A stretch of 8,818 nt of DNA from Solirubrobacteraceae bacterium (GCA_030447005.1 JAUJME010000054.1:1-8818), one strand, 5' to 3'; positions 1-7,180 are shown, numbered from the stretch's first letter. Program-made: numbers and translations. The notes: generated by a model not told the origin, from the sequence alone.

Positions 1-658
1 ACGTGCCGTCGACGACGCGGACGTAGGCGACCACGCCGCGGTACTGGTCGAACTCCGAGTCGAAGATCACCGCGCGCGGCGGCCCGTCGGGATCGCCGGC
101 GGGCGGCGGGACCTTCTGCACGAGCTCCTCGAGGACGTCGAGCACCCCGTCCCCCGTCTTGGCCGAGATCCGGCGGACCCCGTCGGCCGGCTCGCCGAGC
201 AGCTCGGCGATCTCGTCGGCGACCCGCTCGGGCTCGGCGCCGGGGAGGTCGATCTTGTTAAGGCACGGGATCAGCTCGAGCCCGGAGTCGACCGCCAGGT
301 AGGTGTTGGCAAGCGTCTGGGCCTCGACCCCCTGGGACGCGTCGACGACGAGCAGCGCCCCCTCGCACGCCGCGAGCGAGCGCGAGACCTCGTAGGTGAA
401 GTCGACGTGGCCGGGCGTGTCGATGAGGTGCAGCTGGTAGATCTCGCCGTCCTGGGCGGTGTAGAACACGCGGACGGCCTGCGCCTTGATGGTGATCCCG
501 CGCTCGCGCTCGAGGTCCATCGAGTCGAGCAGCTGCGCTCGCATGCCGCGCGGGTCGACCGTGTGCGTGAGCTCGAGGATGCGGTCGGCCAGCGTCGACT
601 TCCCGTGGTCGATGTGGGCGATGATCGAGAAGTTCCGGATGTGCGCCTGATCGGCCAT
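1..658 (-). CDS. lepA: Elongation factor 4 (LepA), N-terminal 219 residues; gene runs off the left edge
   Basis: This encodes the ribosome-associated translational GTPase EF-4/LepA, implicated in back-translocation and in 30S biogenesis or initiation. The visible part is the G domain plus the start of domain II. The G1/P-loop AHIDHGKST is at residues 14-22. The LepA-type segment [18 protein letters not shown] at 43-60 contains the G2 Thr. G3 DTPGHVDF is at 80-87, G4 NKID at 134-137, and a G5-like ISAKTG follows. These match the family closely, and the Gln60 region and the absence of an EF-G-type insert argue against EF-G or BipA. The ATG at 656-658 gives the canonical short N-terminus ([15 protein letters not shown]). 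The murJ stop lies only 14 nt upstream on the same strand, with no convincing Shine-Dalgarno, so lepA is probably co-transcribed with murJ. The C-terminal domains lie beyond position 1. Confidence 0.97.
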   Translation of the reverse strand, partial: MADQAHIRNFSIIAHIDHGKSTLADRILELTHTVDPRGMRAQLLDSMDLERERGITIKAQAVRVFYTAQDGEIYQLHLIDTPGHVDFTYEVSRSLAACEGALLVVDASQGVEAQTLANTYLAVDSGLELIPCLNKIDLPGAEPERVADEIAELLGEPADGVRRISAKTGDGVLDVLEELVQKVPPPAGDPDGPPRAVIFDSEFDQYRGVVAYVRVVDGT

Positions 659-672
659 GGGCTCGCGACAGG

Positions 673-2349
673 TTACGAGGCCGCGGCCGCGCGCCGGCGA
701 CGCAGCCGCGTGGTGAGCAGGTCGGCGATCTGGTCGGCCTCGGGGATTCGCATCAGCAGCACGAGCCCGATGTAGACCGAAGTGGCGGCGGCGAGCGCCG
801 TGCCGACGGAGACGAGCTGCGCGAGCAGGGACCGCCCGACGACCTCGTCGAGCCCCCGCCAGCCCGCGTAGGCCGCCGCGCCGAACGCCGCGGCGGCCAG
901 CAGGATCTTCGCCAGCGCAGCGAGGGTCCGGCGCAGCTCGATGCCGTCGAGCTCCCCGCGCAGGTAGTAGGCCTGGCCTGCCGTCATCGCCGCGGTGGAG
1001 ATCGCGGTGGCGGCGACGATCCCGCCGATCCCGAACGGGCGGTAGAGCGCCAGGGCGGCGACGAGGTTGACCACCAGCGAGCCGAGCGCCAGCGCGGTCG
1101 GCAGCCACGGCCGCTGGAGAGAGAAGAACGTCCGGGTGAGCAGCAGGTTGATCCCGCTGAACGGCAACGAGAACGAGAACCAGAAGAGCGCCTCGGCGGT
1201 CAGGCGCGTGGACTGGGCGTCGAACTCGCCGCGCTCGAAGACGAGCCGGGTGATCGGCACGGCGAGCGCGATCGTGGCGGCCGCGGACGGGATCAGCAGC
1301 AGTGCGATCTGCCGCGTCCCGTTGCCCGTGGCGGCGCGCAGGCCGGTCAGGTCGTGTCTGGAGGCGAGCCGGGAGAGCGCCGGGAACAGCACGGTCGCGA
1401 CCGCCACGGAGAACATCCCCTGCGGGAGCATGTAGATGCGGAAGGCGAACTCGATCGCCTTCGACGCCTCCTCGGAGATCGCGGTCCCGAGCGTCGTGTT
1501 GATCAGCAGGCTGACGTTGATGAGCCCGAGCCCGATGCTCACCGGCAGCATCAGCTTGAGGACCTGGCCGATGCGGGGGTCGCGGGTGTCGAAGCCGATC
1601 CGTAGCGGGAAGCCGATCCGCCGCAGCACGGGCAGCGCCATCGCGAACTGGACGATCGTCCCGAGCAGGACCCCGATCGCGTACGCGTAGAGCCGCTCGT
1701 CGCCCTCGAAGAGCGGAGTCAGCCCGACGAGCGCGGCGATGATGACCAGGTTCCACACGAGCGGCGAGATCGCCGGCACGGAGAAGTGGTCGTGCGCGTT
1801 GAGGATCCCGACGACGAGCCCGTTGAGCCCGAGGAGGACGACGATCGGGAACAGGACGCGGGTCAGGCCGGTGGTCAGCGCGTCGAGCGCGGGCGTGAAG
1901 GCGTCGCCCGTGAGCGGTGGGACGATCAGGCCGGCCACGAGGATGAAGAAGAGGGTGAGCGCGCCGAGGACGACGAGGATGAGGCCGAACAGCGAGCCGG
2001 CCAGCGCGGCCGCCTCCCTCCGCCGGTTCTGCTCGAGCAGATCGGAGAAGACCGGCACGAACGCCGAGCTCAGCGCGGCGTCGGCCACGAGGGCACGGAT
2101 CAGGTTGGGGAGCTGGAAGGCGAACGTGAACGCCGAGGCGGCGCCGCTCGTGCCGAAGTAGCTTGCCGCGACGACCTCGCGCGCCAGCCCCGCGATGCGC
2201 GAGAGCCCCGTCGCGGCGGCGAAGATGGCGGTGGCGACGGCGAGGCGCCGAGGGGCCTTGCCCGTGGGAGCGCCGGTGGCCTCGGGGTCGCCGGGCGGCA
2301 TCCCGGCGGCCGCCGCGGGGGGTTCTGCGGCGGGCGGCTGCGAGGTCAC
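673..2349 (-). CDS. murJ: Lipid II flippase MurJ (MVF/MviN family)
   Basis: This is a polytopic inner-membrane protein of 558 residues that moves lipid-linked peptidoglycan precursor (lipid II) across the membrane. After a Pro/Ala-rich cytoplasmic tail of about 35 residues comes the family N-terminus [11 protein letters not shown] at 48-58, then [20 protein letters not shown] at 78-97. By eye Arg51, Arg57, Arg85 and Arg304 (in [11 protein letters not shown]) align with the cavity arginines 18, 24, 52 and 270 of E. coli MurJ. The usual Asp of the DAF segment is Ser72 here, and the Lys before LPN is Gln79. Repeated hydrophobic stretches to the C-terminus fit the roughly 14-helix fold. The tail ends in an Arg-rich stretch ([13 protein letters not shown]). 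The GTG start at 2347-2349 is preferred because a TACTAT hexamer sits 9 nt upstream, fitting a leaderless mRNA. An in-frame ATG at 2301 (residue 17) is an alternative. murJ is divergent from rpsT and lies 14 nt before lepA. Confidence 0.96.
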   Translation of the reverse strand: MTSQPPAAEPPAAAAGMPPGDPEATGAPTGKAPRRLAVATAIFAAATGLSRIAGLAREVVAASYFGTSGAASAFTFAFQLPNLIRALVADAALSSAFVPVFSDLLEQNRRREAAALAGSLFGLILVVLGALTLFFILVAGLIVPPLTGDAFTPALDALTTGLTRVLFPIVVLLGLNGLVVGILNAHDHFSVPAISPLVWNLVIIAALVGLTPLFEGDERLYAYAIGVLLGTIVQFAMALPVLRRIGFPLRIGFDTRDPRIGQVLKLMLPVSIGLGLINVSLLINTTLGTAISEEASKAIEFAFRIYMLPQGMFSVAVATVLFPALSRLASRHDLTGLRAATGNGTRQIALLLIPSAAATIALAVPITRLVFERGEFDAQSTRLTAEALFWFSFSLPFSGINLLLTRTFFSLQRPWLPTALALGSLVVNLVAALALYRPFGIGGIVAATAISTAAMTAGQAYYLRGELDGIELRRTLAALAKILLAAAAFGAAAYAGWRGLDEVVGRSLLAQLVSVGTALAAATSVYIGLVLLMRIPEADQIADLLTTRLRRRRAAAAS

Positions 2350-2357
2350 GAGCGCGC

Positions 2358-2363
2358 TATAGT
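2358..2363 (+). promoter_or_regulatory. Putative -10 element of the rpsT promoter
   Basis: TATAGT matches the sigma-70-type -10 consensus at five of six positions and is one of very few A/T-rich hexamers nearby. It predicts a start near 2370 and a leader of about 33 nt before the rpsT ATG. No TTGACA-like -35 is evident at 17 bp. The core CTATAG (2357-2362) is a palindrome, so it also serves the minus-strand murJ hexamer. Confidence 0.5.
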
Positions 2364-2364
2364 A
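2359..2364 (-). promoter_or_regulatory. Putative -10 element of a leaderless murJ promoter
   Basis: Read on the minus strand this is TACTAT, a TANNNT hexamer 9 nt before the murJ GTG. A start about 7 nt after the hexamer would leave an mRNA leader of 0-3 nt. No good -35 hexamer is seen at 16-19 bp. It overlaps the plus-strand TATAGT. This is inferred from sequence alone. Confidence 0.5.
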
Positions 2365-2402
2365 CGCCGCCGCCGCGGGTCCTCCTGCGGCGCTTCTGCG
2401 TC

Positions 2403-2672
2403 ATGGCCAACATTCACTCACAGGAAAAGCGGATCCTCCGCGCCGAGCGTGAGCGGCTCGAGAACCGCCGCTACACATCGACGATCAAGACGTACTTCCG
2501 CCGCCTCGAGGCCGCCGTCGCCGGTGGCGACGACACGACCGCCGACGAGGACTACCGCCGCCTGCAGAAGACGATCGACAAGGCGGTCAAGCGCGGCGCC
2601 CTGCACCGGAACACCGGCGCCCGCAAGAAGGCCCGCGCCGCCCGCGTGCGCGCCGGCCGCACCGCGGCGTAG
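2403..2672 (+). CDS. rpsT: 30S ribosomal protein S20
   Basis: This is an 89-residue primary-binding protein of the small subunit that contacts 16S rRNA; the E. coli protein is 87 residues. The family pattern is complete: MANIHSQEKRILRAERER at the N-terminus (usually MANIKSAKKR), NRRYTSTIKTYFRRLEAAV at 21-39, YRRLQKTIDKAVKRGALHRN at 51-70, and the basic end TGARKKARAARV at 71-82. The frame stays open upstream, but the ATG at 2403 gives the exact family N-terminus. There is no purine-rich Shine-Dalgarno: the leader just upstream is pyrimidine-rich (cctcct at 2381-2386). It is a single plus-strand gene between minus-strand holA and murJ. Tail-to-tail spacing with holA is 50 bp, and head-to-head spacing with murJ is 53 bp. 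The holA-rpsT-lepA neighbourhood is typical of actinobacteria as I recall it. Confidence 0.97.
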   Translation: MANIHSQEKRILRAERERLENRRYTSTIKTYFRRLEAAVAGGDDTTADEDYRRLQKTIDKAVKRGALHRNTGARKKARAARVRAGRTAA

Positions 2673-2720
2673 CGCGCGCCCGCCGGCGTCTCCCGCCGCG
2701 AGGCGTCCCCTGGCGCGCGC
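2672..2720. terminator. GC-rich inverted repeat between convergent rpsT and holA, possible shared terminator
   Basis: A perfect 9-bp inverted repeat, gcgcgcgcc (2672-2680) with ggcgcgcgc (2712-2720), brackets about 31 nt. Inside it is a small ggcg/cgcc stem (2685-2688 with 2694-2697). It fills the gap between the rpsT stop and the holA stop and could fold in RNA from either strand. There is no U-tract, and simple G/C alternation makes such repeats likely by chance here. Confidence 0.3.
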
Positions 2721-2722
2721 CC

Positions 2723-3700
2723 TCAGCCCGCCACCGCGAGCACGGCCCGCAGCGCCATCGTCTCCTCGCTGAGCGCCGCCGAGCCTCCGCCCCGGGTCTC
2801 GAGCTCGAGGTCGGCCATCAGCTCGAGCGCGCGGCGGTAGGTCTCGGCGTCGCGATCGCGGACGTCGGAGATCAGCCGGTCCGCGGCGAACGGCGGCATC
2901 CGCAGGCTGCGCTTGATGTCGGCGGGCCGCTCCCCGGCGGCAAGCGCTTCGGCGATGCGCACGGCGTCGCGCAGCCGGCGCACCATCCCGTAGAGCAGGC
3001 CGGGCAGCCGCTCGCCCTGCTGGCGGAGCTCGAGCAGCGCGCGCGTCGCCGTGCGCACGTCGCCGGCCACGAGCGCGTCGGCCAGCGTCCACGCCTTGCG
3101 CTCCGACGAGCTCGCGCAGGCGGCCTGGACCTCCTCGACCCCGGCGCGCGCCCCGTTCCCCAGCTCGAGCGCGAGCTTCTCGACCTCGCGCGCCAGCCGC
3201 GGCTGGCGCTCGCCGACCGAGGCGATCAGCGCCCGCGCCCCCGGCTGGTCGAGCTCGATCCCGCACTCGGTCGCGCGGGCCTGCACCCAGCGCGGCAGCT
3301 CCCGCGGCTTGACGGTCTGCTCGGCCGCCATCACCCCGCCCGCCGCCCTGACCGCCGCCTGGAGCGCCGCGGGCGCGGCGTACCGCCCCTCCTCGCGCGC
3401 GAAGAACGCGACCGTCAGCGCATCGCCGTCCATCGAGGCCATCGCCGCGGCCACGGGGCCGACCTCGGCCTCCTTCCAGCGCTCGACGCCGTCGGCGATC
3501 ACGAACCGCCGGCCGAGGGCGAAGGTCATCGCCGAGAGCGCCCCCGCCACGGCCTCCGGCGTGCACGCGTCGCCCTCGAAGACCTCCACCCCCGCCGAGC
3601 CGCTCTCCCCCTCGGCCATCGCGCGCAGCCGGGACCGGCGCTCGCCGATGCGGCCGTGGTCGTCGCCGTGGATGAGGTAGGCGGGCTTGAAGGCGGGCAC
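2723..3700 (-). CDS. holA: DNA polymerase III subunit delta (clamp loader)
   Basis: This is a 325-residue clamp-loader subunit that opens the beta sliding clamp during replisome loading. The N-terminus AYLIHGDDHGRIGERRSRL is the delta-type start of the AAA+-like domain. A degenerate P-loop position is expected in delta, which does not hydrolyse ATP. FALGRRFVIADGVERWKEAE corresponds to the family's second strand and the R-x-V-x-V-x-x-v-e-x-W segment. LPRWVQARATECGIELDQPG and IASVGERQPRLAREVEKLAL are the conserved linker and lid signatures. The C-terminal collar helices contain LPGLLYGMVRRLRDAVRIAEAL. The GTG start lies seven codons before YLIHG, the usual distance. No Shine-Dalgarno is present, but a TAGACT hexamer lies 8 nt upstream. 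holA normally follows comEC; here the two are separated by a plus-strand gene, so holA should need its own promoter. Confidence 0.93.
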   Translation of the reverse strand: MPAFKPAYLIHGDDHGRIGERRSRLRAMAEGESGSAGVEVFEGDACTPEAVAGALSAMTFALGRRFVIADGVERWKEAEVGPVAAAMASMDGDALTVAFFAREEGRYAAPAALQAAVRAAGGVMAAEQTVKPRELPRWVQARATECGIELDQPGARALIASVGERQPRLAREVEKLALELGNGARAGVEEVQAACASSSERKAWTLADALVAGDVRTATRALLELRQQGERLPGLLYGMVRRLRDAVRIAEALAAGERPADIKRSLRMPPFAADRLISDVRDRDAETYRRALELMADLELETRGGGSAALSEETMALRAVLAVAG

Positions 3701-3708
3701 GGAGGTCG

Positions 3709-3714
3709 AGTCTA
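3709..3714 (-). promoter_or_regulatory. Putative -10 element of a leaderless holA promoter
   Basis: Minus-strand TAGACT (TANNNT) lies 8 nt before the holA GTG, which places the predicted transcription start at about the start codon. No clear -35 is seen. A promoter is expected here because the upstream comEC operon is cut off by the plus-strand gene at 3804-4100. Confidence 0.45.
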
Positions 3715-3740
3715 TGCCCGCGCCCGGCAGCCCGGCAGGT

Positions 3741-3777
3741 GTCGGGCACCGAGCCGCGGGGCAGGCGGGGCCCCGAC
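3741..3777 (+). repeat. Imperfect stem-loop in the leader region of the glutaredoxin-like gene
   Basis: gtcggg (3741-3746) pairs with cccgac (3772-3777), with an inner ccgc/gcgg stem (3754-3757 with 3765-3768). It lies in the 103-bp gap between divergent holA and the glutaredoxin-like gene. It could be a transcript structure or simply a by-product of the base composition. Confidence 0.25.
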
Positions 3778-3792
3778 CCGACTCCGAGGAAC

Positions 3793-3796
3793 AGGA
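3793..3796 (+). promoter_or_regulatory. Shine-Dalgarno deciding the start of the glutaredoxin-like gene
   Basis: AGGA stands 7 nt before the ATG at 3804. A second purine run, GAGGA (3786-3790), lies further away at 13 nt. Together with protein homology this favours the internal ATG over upstream in-frame starts at 3687 and 3714. It is one of the few recognisable Shine-Dalgarno sites in the window. Confidence 0.5.
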
Positions 3797-3803
3797 CGGC
3801 CCG

Positions 3804-4100
3804 ATGCACGAGCTCTACCAGACGGAGTGGTGCCCCTTCTCGCACAAGGTGCGCCAGCGCATGACGGAGCTCGGCCTGCCGTTCGTGGCCCACCAGGTCG
3901 AGCCGCAGCCCGACCAGCGCGCAGCGATGCAGGCGGCCGTCGGCTCGCAGATCATCCCCGTGCTCGTCCTCGAGGACGGGACGGTCCTCGACGGGGATGC
4001 CCACGAGATCGTCGAGGAGCTCGGCCGGCGCTTCGAGGAGAACGAGCACTCCGCCGAGCACCACGAGCGGCGCGTGGAGGTGCTCGCCTTCGAGGCCTGA
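3804..4100 (+). CDS. Glutaredoxin / GST N-terminal-domain-like thioredoxin-fold protein
   Basis: This is a 98-residue single-domain thioredoxin-fold protein. The first strand, LYQTEW, leads into CPFS at 10-13 (Cys10, Ser13), so it has one active-site Cys in the arrangement of monothiol glutaredoxins and GST N-terminal domains. IIPVLVLEDGTVLDGDAHEI at 50-69 holds the expected cis-Pro (Pro52) before a strand and the acidic segment that binds the gamma-Glu end of glutathione in relatives. The last helix is EIVEELGRRFEENE, followed by a short His/Glu-rich tail. Function and thiol partner cannot be read from the sequence: it could be a glutaredoxin-type oxidoreductase, a glutathione/mycothiol-dependent reductase or a binding protein. 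It is not a full GST, because the helical C-terminal domain is missing. It is divergent from holA and convergent with comEC (20-bp gap), placed where comEC and holA are usually adjacent. Its composition matches its neighbours, so there is no sign of recent transfer. Confidence 0.85.
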   Translation: MHELYQTEWCPFSHKVRQRMTELGLPFVAHQVEPQPDQRAAMQAAVGSQIIPVLVLEDGTVLDGDAHEIVEELGRRFEENEHSAEHHERRVEVLAFEA

Positions 4101-4120
4101 CCGGCGGCACAGGGAGACGG

Positions 4121-6463
4121 TCACCGCTCGACCTCCATCCGCCCGCCCGCGACGCGGAGGCGGACCGTCCCGTCCCGGTCGGTCCGCAGCACCCGCGGGA
4201 CGCTCCGCAGCGCGGCGAGCGTCGACGCCGTCGGGTGGCCGTAGGTGTTGCCCCGGCCGACCTCGATCACCGCCACGTGCGGCGTGAGCTGCCCGAGCTG
4301 CGCGGCCAGTCCATCGTCGGCACTGCCGTGGTGGGCGACCTTGAGCGCCTCCACGTCGGGCAGCGCCAGCGCCGCGGTGACGCTCGACTCCGCGTCGGCC
4401 GGCAGCAGCAGGTCGAACTCGCCGAGCCGGACGTGGGTGACGACCGCCCGGTCGTTGGGGTCGCCCTCGGGCGCCGGCTCACCCGGCCGGTGGGGCGCCG
4501 GCGGCCACAGCACCCGCAGCTCGAGCGCCCCGATGCGGGCGACGTCGCCCGCGCTCGGCACGACGGTCCGGGCCGAGCGGCCGGTGAGGAGGGGCAGCCG
4601 GCGCTGGACCGGCGTTCCCTCCCCCGCCCCGCCGTTGAGCACCAACCGGGCCGGGTGGGCCCTCAGCACGGCGGGCGCCATGCCCTCGTGGTCGGCCTGG
4701 CCGTGCGTGAGCACCAGGGCGTCCAGGCCCCCGACCCCCGCCTCGCGCAGCCGTTGCAGGATCGGCCCGCCCGGCGGCCCGGTGTCGAAGAGGATCGCCG
4801 TCTCGTCGTGCTGGAGGAGCGTCGCGTCCCCCTGGCCGACGTCGAGGAAGGACACCACGAGCTCGCCGGGCGCCCGCGCCGGGGGGCCGGCGGCGCGCAC
4901 GGCCACGAGGCCGCCGGCCGCGATCGCGGCGAGAGCGGCCACCGCCGCGCCCCGGCGCAGCCGCGGACCCGCACGCCGGCGCCACGCGCGCCCGCCGGCC
5001 GCCAGCGCCACGCCGGTTGCGGCCAGCGCGGCGTAGGCCACGGCGACCGCCGCGGGACCCGGCAGCCGCACCGGCACGCTCGCCGACGGGAGGGCCGAGG
5101 TGACGTGCGCCACCCACTCGACGTAGGCGACCGGATAGGCGGCGACGGCGGTCAGCGGCTGTGCCAGGGCGGTCGAGACCTGGCCCGCCGTGGCGGCGAG
5201 CATGCCGAGCCACATGACCGGCGCGACGGCCGGCGCGGCGAGGAGGTTGGCCGGCAGCGACGCCGGCGAGACCGCTTCGAAGTGCAGCGCCATCAGGGGC
5301 GCCGTCCCGAGCGTCGCGGCGACCGTGATCGCCAGCGCGTCGGCGAGCGCCCGCGGGCAGCCCCGGCGCTCGAGCCATCCCCGCAGCGCGGGTGCGAGCG
5401 CCAGCAGCGCGACGACCGCCGCAAAGGAGAGCTGCCAGCCGGGCTCCCCGGCGGCCCGCGGCTCGAGCGCAAGGGTGACCGCGCAGGCGAGGCCGAGCGC
5501 GTACCACCTCGACGCCGGGCGCCCCGCCAGCGCGGCGACGAGCCCGGCTGCCCCCATCACGCCCGCGCGCTGGATCGACGGACCCGCGCCCGCGAGCGGG
5601 ACGTAGAGGACCACCGCGAGCAGCGCGATCACCAGGCGCGCGCGCAGCCCCGCGCCGAGCGCGGTGGCGGCGGCGATGGCCAGGATGGCCAGCAGCATCA
5701 CGTTCTGGCCGCTCGCCGCGAGCAGGTGCGCGAGGCCGCTGCGCCGGAACTCCTCGCGAACGGGCTCCTCGATCGCCTCGTCCTGCCCGAGCACCATGCC
5801 GCGCAGCAGGCCGGCCTCGGGTGGCGCGAGCCCCGCGGTGAGCGCCCGCTCGGCGCGGGCGCGGACGGCGTCGAGGTCGCCGGCGAGCCCGCCGCGGCGG
5901 CGCCCGGTCGCGCTCGCGCGAGCGACGACGAAGGCGGCGAGCGCGCCGCGCCGGCGCTGATAGGACTCGTACTCGCCGAGCGCCTCGACACGACCGCTGA
6001 GCGTGAGGATCTCCCCGACGCTCGGGCTCGCCGGCCAGGGGACCTCGGGCGCCACCCGCGCCGCCGCGACCTCGCCCTGAGCCGGGCCCGCGAGGAAGCG
6101 CACCCGGGCGGCCCGCGCTCCCGTCGGGCGCTCTCGCGGGGGCTCGACCAGGATCGCCTCGGCGCTCAGCGTCCGCCCGGCGAGCCCGGGGAGCGCCCCC
6201 TCCTCGAGGGCGGCGATCCGCGCCTCGCCGAGCGCCGCTCCGCCGAGTACGGCGACGATCGCGAGCAGCCCCGCCCCCGGGCGCCCGGCGATCACGAGAC
6301 CCGCCCCGGCCACCCCGAGGACGGCCACCTCGGAGATCGGGCCGAGCAGGAGCCCGGCGGCGAGGGCGAACAGGAGCAGGTGGCGTGGCCGTGCCGCCAC
6401 TGCCTCGAGTGCCTCCTCCGCGCGGGTGTGGAGGGTCCGGAGACCACGCCGCACCGCGCTCAC
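4121..6463 (-). CDS. comEC: ComEC/Rec2 competence channel with C-terminal metallo-beta-lactamase domain
   Basis: This is a 780-residue membrane protein that forms the cytoplasmic-membrane channel for single-stranded DNA in natural transformation. After a short basic tail, hydrophobic segments at about 27-80 precede the extracytoplasmic OB-like (DUF4131) region. The competence core follows, with the signature [14 protein letters not shown] near 242-255 (usually HLLAVSGLHV) and many hydrophobic helices to about 525. A soluble MBL domain starts at [12 protein letters not shown] near 536. It contains FDTGPPGG, the metal motif THGQADHEG near 583-591, [19 protein letters not shown] near 710 and NTYGHPTAS, so the His/Asp ligands appear intact and nuclease activity is plausible. 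The GTG start at 6461-6463 overlaps the comEA TGA by 4 nt (GTGA), indicating translational coupling. The frame is open upstream through comEA, but that part is not protein-like. It is convergent with the glutaredoxin-like gene. Confidence 0.94.
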   Translation of the reverse strand: MSAVRRGLRTLHTRAEEALEAVAARPRHLLLFALAAGLLLGPISEVAVLGVAGAGLVIAGRPGAGLLAIVAVLGGAALGEARIAALEEGALPGLAGRTLSAEAILVEPPRERPTGARAARVRFLAGPAQGEVAAARVAPEVPWPASPSVGEILTLSGRVEALGEYESYQRRRGALAAFVVARASATGRRRGGLAGDLDAVRARAERALTAGLAPPEAGLLRGMVLGQDEAIEEPVREEFRRSGLAHLLAASGQNVMLLAILAIAAATALGAGLRARLVIALLAVVLYVPLAGAGPSIQRAGVMGAAGLVAALAGRPASRWYALGLACAVTLALEPRAAGEPGWQLSFAAVVALLALAPALRGWLERRGCPRALADALAITVAATLGTAPLMALHFEAVSPASLPANLLAAPAVAPVMWLGMLAATAGQVSTALAQPLTAVAAYPVAYVEWVAHVTSALPSASVPVRLPGPAAVAVAYAALAATGVALAAGGRAWRRRAGPRLRRGAAVAALAAIAAGGLVAVRAAGPPARAPGELVVSFLDVGQGDATLLQHDETAILFDTGPPGGPILQRLREAGVGGLDALVLTHGQADHEGMAPAVLRAHPARLVLNGGAGEGTPVQRRLPLLTGRSARTVVPSAGDVARIGALELRVLWPPAPHRPGEPAPEGDPNDRAVVTHVRLGEFDLLLPADAESSVTAALALPDVEALKVAHHGSADDGLAAQLGQLTPHVAVIEVGRGNTYGHPTASTLAALRSVPRVLRTDRDGTVRLRVAGGRMEVER

Positions 6464-7083
6464 ACGCGCACCCGCTCGCGCAGCGCCGCCATCCGCTTCT
6501 CGCCGATGCCGGGGACTTGACCCAGCTCCTCCACCGAGCCGAACCCGCCCTTCTCCTCGCGGAAGTCGATGATCTTCTGCGCCGTCGCCGGGCCGACCCC
6601 GTCGAGCGTGTCGAGCTGCTCGAGCGTCGCGGTGTTGAGGTCGATCGGCTGCTCGGGCACTCCGGCGGCGGCGCCCGGGACGCCCGGAGCCGCCACCGCG
6701 CCGGCGGCCGGCGCGGCCGCCCCCGGCGGCGCCCGCGGGGGCACGACGATCTGGCGGCCGTCCTGCGCCTTGCTCGCGAGGTTGACCGCGTCGAGCTGCG
6801 CGCGCGAGGTCGCGCCGCCCGCCGCCCGCACCGCGGCCTGCACTCGCGCGCCTTCGCGCAACCGGTAGACGCCAGGGCGCCGGACCTCCCCGGCGACGTG
6901 GACGGTGACCCGTCCACCGCCCTCGCGCCCGACCGCGATCCCGTCCGGAGACGCCGGTCGAGCCGAAGGCGGGGCGGCCGGCGCCGCCGCCTGGTCGCGG
7001 CCGAGATAGCGCGCCCCGAGCCACGCGATCGCGCAGAGCGCGACCGCGTAGACGGCGAGCTGCGTGCGGGTCGTCTCGGGCAT
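6460..7083 (-). CDS. comEA: ComEA-type DNA-binding competence protein (SLBB + helix-hairpin-helix)
   Basis: This is a 207-residue membrane-anchored receptor that binds incoming double-stranded DNA outside the cell and hands it to ComEC. One transmembrane anchor (about residues 9-27, [19 protein letters not shown]) is followed by a Pro/Ala linker. An SLBB domain spans about 58-115 ([20 protein letters not shown] ... [19 protein letters not shown]). A second Ala/Pro/Gly linker (116-145) leads to a tandem helix-hairpin-helix domain at 147-207. Its [20 protein letters not shown] and [12 protein letters not shown] hairpins carry the GxGxxxA-type DNA-backbone contacts. The ATG at 7081-7083 is chosen over an in-frame GTG at 7122 because a well-spaced promoter ends 7 nt before it and would lie inside the longer ORF. 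It is the first gene of a comEA-comEC operon. The arrangement matches Gram-positive ComEA, which unlike the shorter Gram-negative form has the anchor and SLBB domain. Confidence 0.93.
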   Translation of the reverse strand: MPETTRTQLAVYAVALCAIAWLGARYLGRDQAAAPAAPPSARPASPDGIAVGREGGGRVTVHVAGEVRRPGVYRLREGARVQAAVRAAGGATSRAQLDAVNLASKAQDGRQIVVPPRAPPGAAAPAAGAVAAPGVPGAAAGVPEQPIDLNTATLEQLDTLDGVGPATAQKIIDFREEKGGFGSVEELGQVPGIGEKRMAALRERVRV

Positions 7084-7090
7084 GGACGGG

Positions 7091-7119
7091 ACGCTAGGCC
7101 GCGTCCTGTCACGTGTCGG
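7091..7119 (-). promoter_or_regulatory. Putative comEA-comEC promoter with leaderless start
   Basis: On the minus strand a -35-like CCGACA (7119-7114, four of six to TTGACA) and a -10 TAGCGT (7096-7091) are separated by exactly 17 bp. The -10 ends 7 nt before the comEA ATG, so transcription would begin at or next to the A of the ATG. The sites are read by eye. Confidence 0.5.
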
Positions 7120-7155
7120 CACCGCTTCGCCAAGAAGGCGTCGCGGCTATGTCAC
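7107..7155. repeat. Direct TGTCAC repeat upstream of comEA
   Basis: TGTCAC occurs at 7107-7112 and 7150-7155, 43 bp apart, about four helical turns. The first copy falls in the spacer of the predicted comEA promoter and overlaps a CACGTG palindrome (7110-7115). This could be an operator pair or chance; the half-site is short. The rest of the 100-bp gap holds a small cgccaagaaggcg inverted repeat (7128-7140). Confidence 0.2.
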
Positions 7156-7168
7156 AACTTCGTGCAAA

Positions 7169-7180
7169 CGCCGGCCGGCG
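7169..7180 (-). terminator. 12-bp GC palindrome just after the LOG-like gene, possible weak terminator
   Basis: cgccggccggcg is a perfect palindrome starting 3 nt past the TGA of the LOG-like gene. On the minus strand it is followed by TTTG. A hairpin would have only a 4-bp stem with a GGCC loop, so it is weak. Its position between the leuS-LOG pair and the comEA promoter is the main support. Confidence 0.25.

Noticed and set aside
2381..2386. AGGAGG on the minus strand as a Shine-Dalgarno for murJ
   Set aside because: It is about 31 nt from the GTG and no in-frame start lies at a suitable distance.
1786..2772. A 328-codon plus-strand frame antisense to murJ and overlapping rpsT
   Set aside because: The translation is Arg/Glu/Ala low complexity; the rpsT frame and murJ strand are unambiguous.
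3687..3803. Earlier ATG giving the glutaredoxin-like protein a 39-residue N-terminal extension
   Set aside because: The extension is Pro/Gly-rich, overlaps the holA start and its predicted promoter, and has no thioredoxin-fold equivalent; AGGA supports the ATG at 3804.
2418..4124. A 568-codon minus-strand open frame spanning rpsT, holA and the glutaredoxin-like gene
   Set aside because: Arg-rich shadow in a different frame from holA; all three overlapped genes have strong family signatures.
3656..6520. A 954-codon plus-strand open frame antisense to comEC and crossing the glutaredoxin-like gene
   Set aside because: Its translation is a low-complexity Arg/Gly/Ala/Asp mixture without domains. 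Long antisense frames are expected in DNA this GC-rich, and comEC on the other strand has clear motifs.
6464..7024. Upstream in-frame extension of comEC through comEA
   Set aside because: It has no protein-like content, and the GTG at 6463 gives the normal ComEC N-terminus and a 4-nt overlap with comEA.
4479..7133. An 884-codon minus-strand frame overlapping comEC and comEA
   Set aside because: It is a +1/-1 frame shadow of the real genes, made of Arg/Ala/Gly runs, with no recognisable domain.
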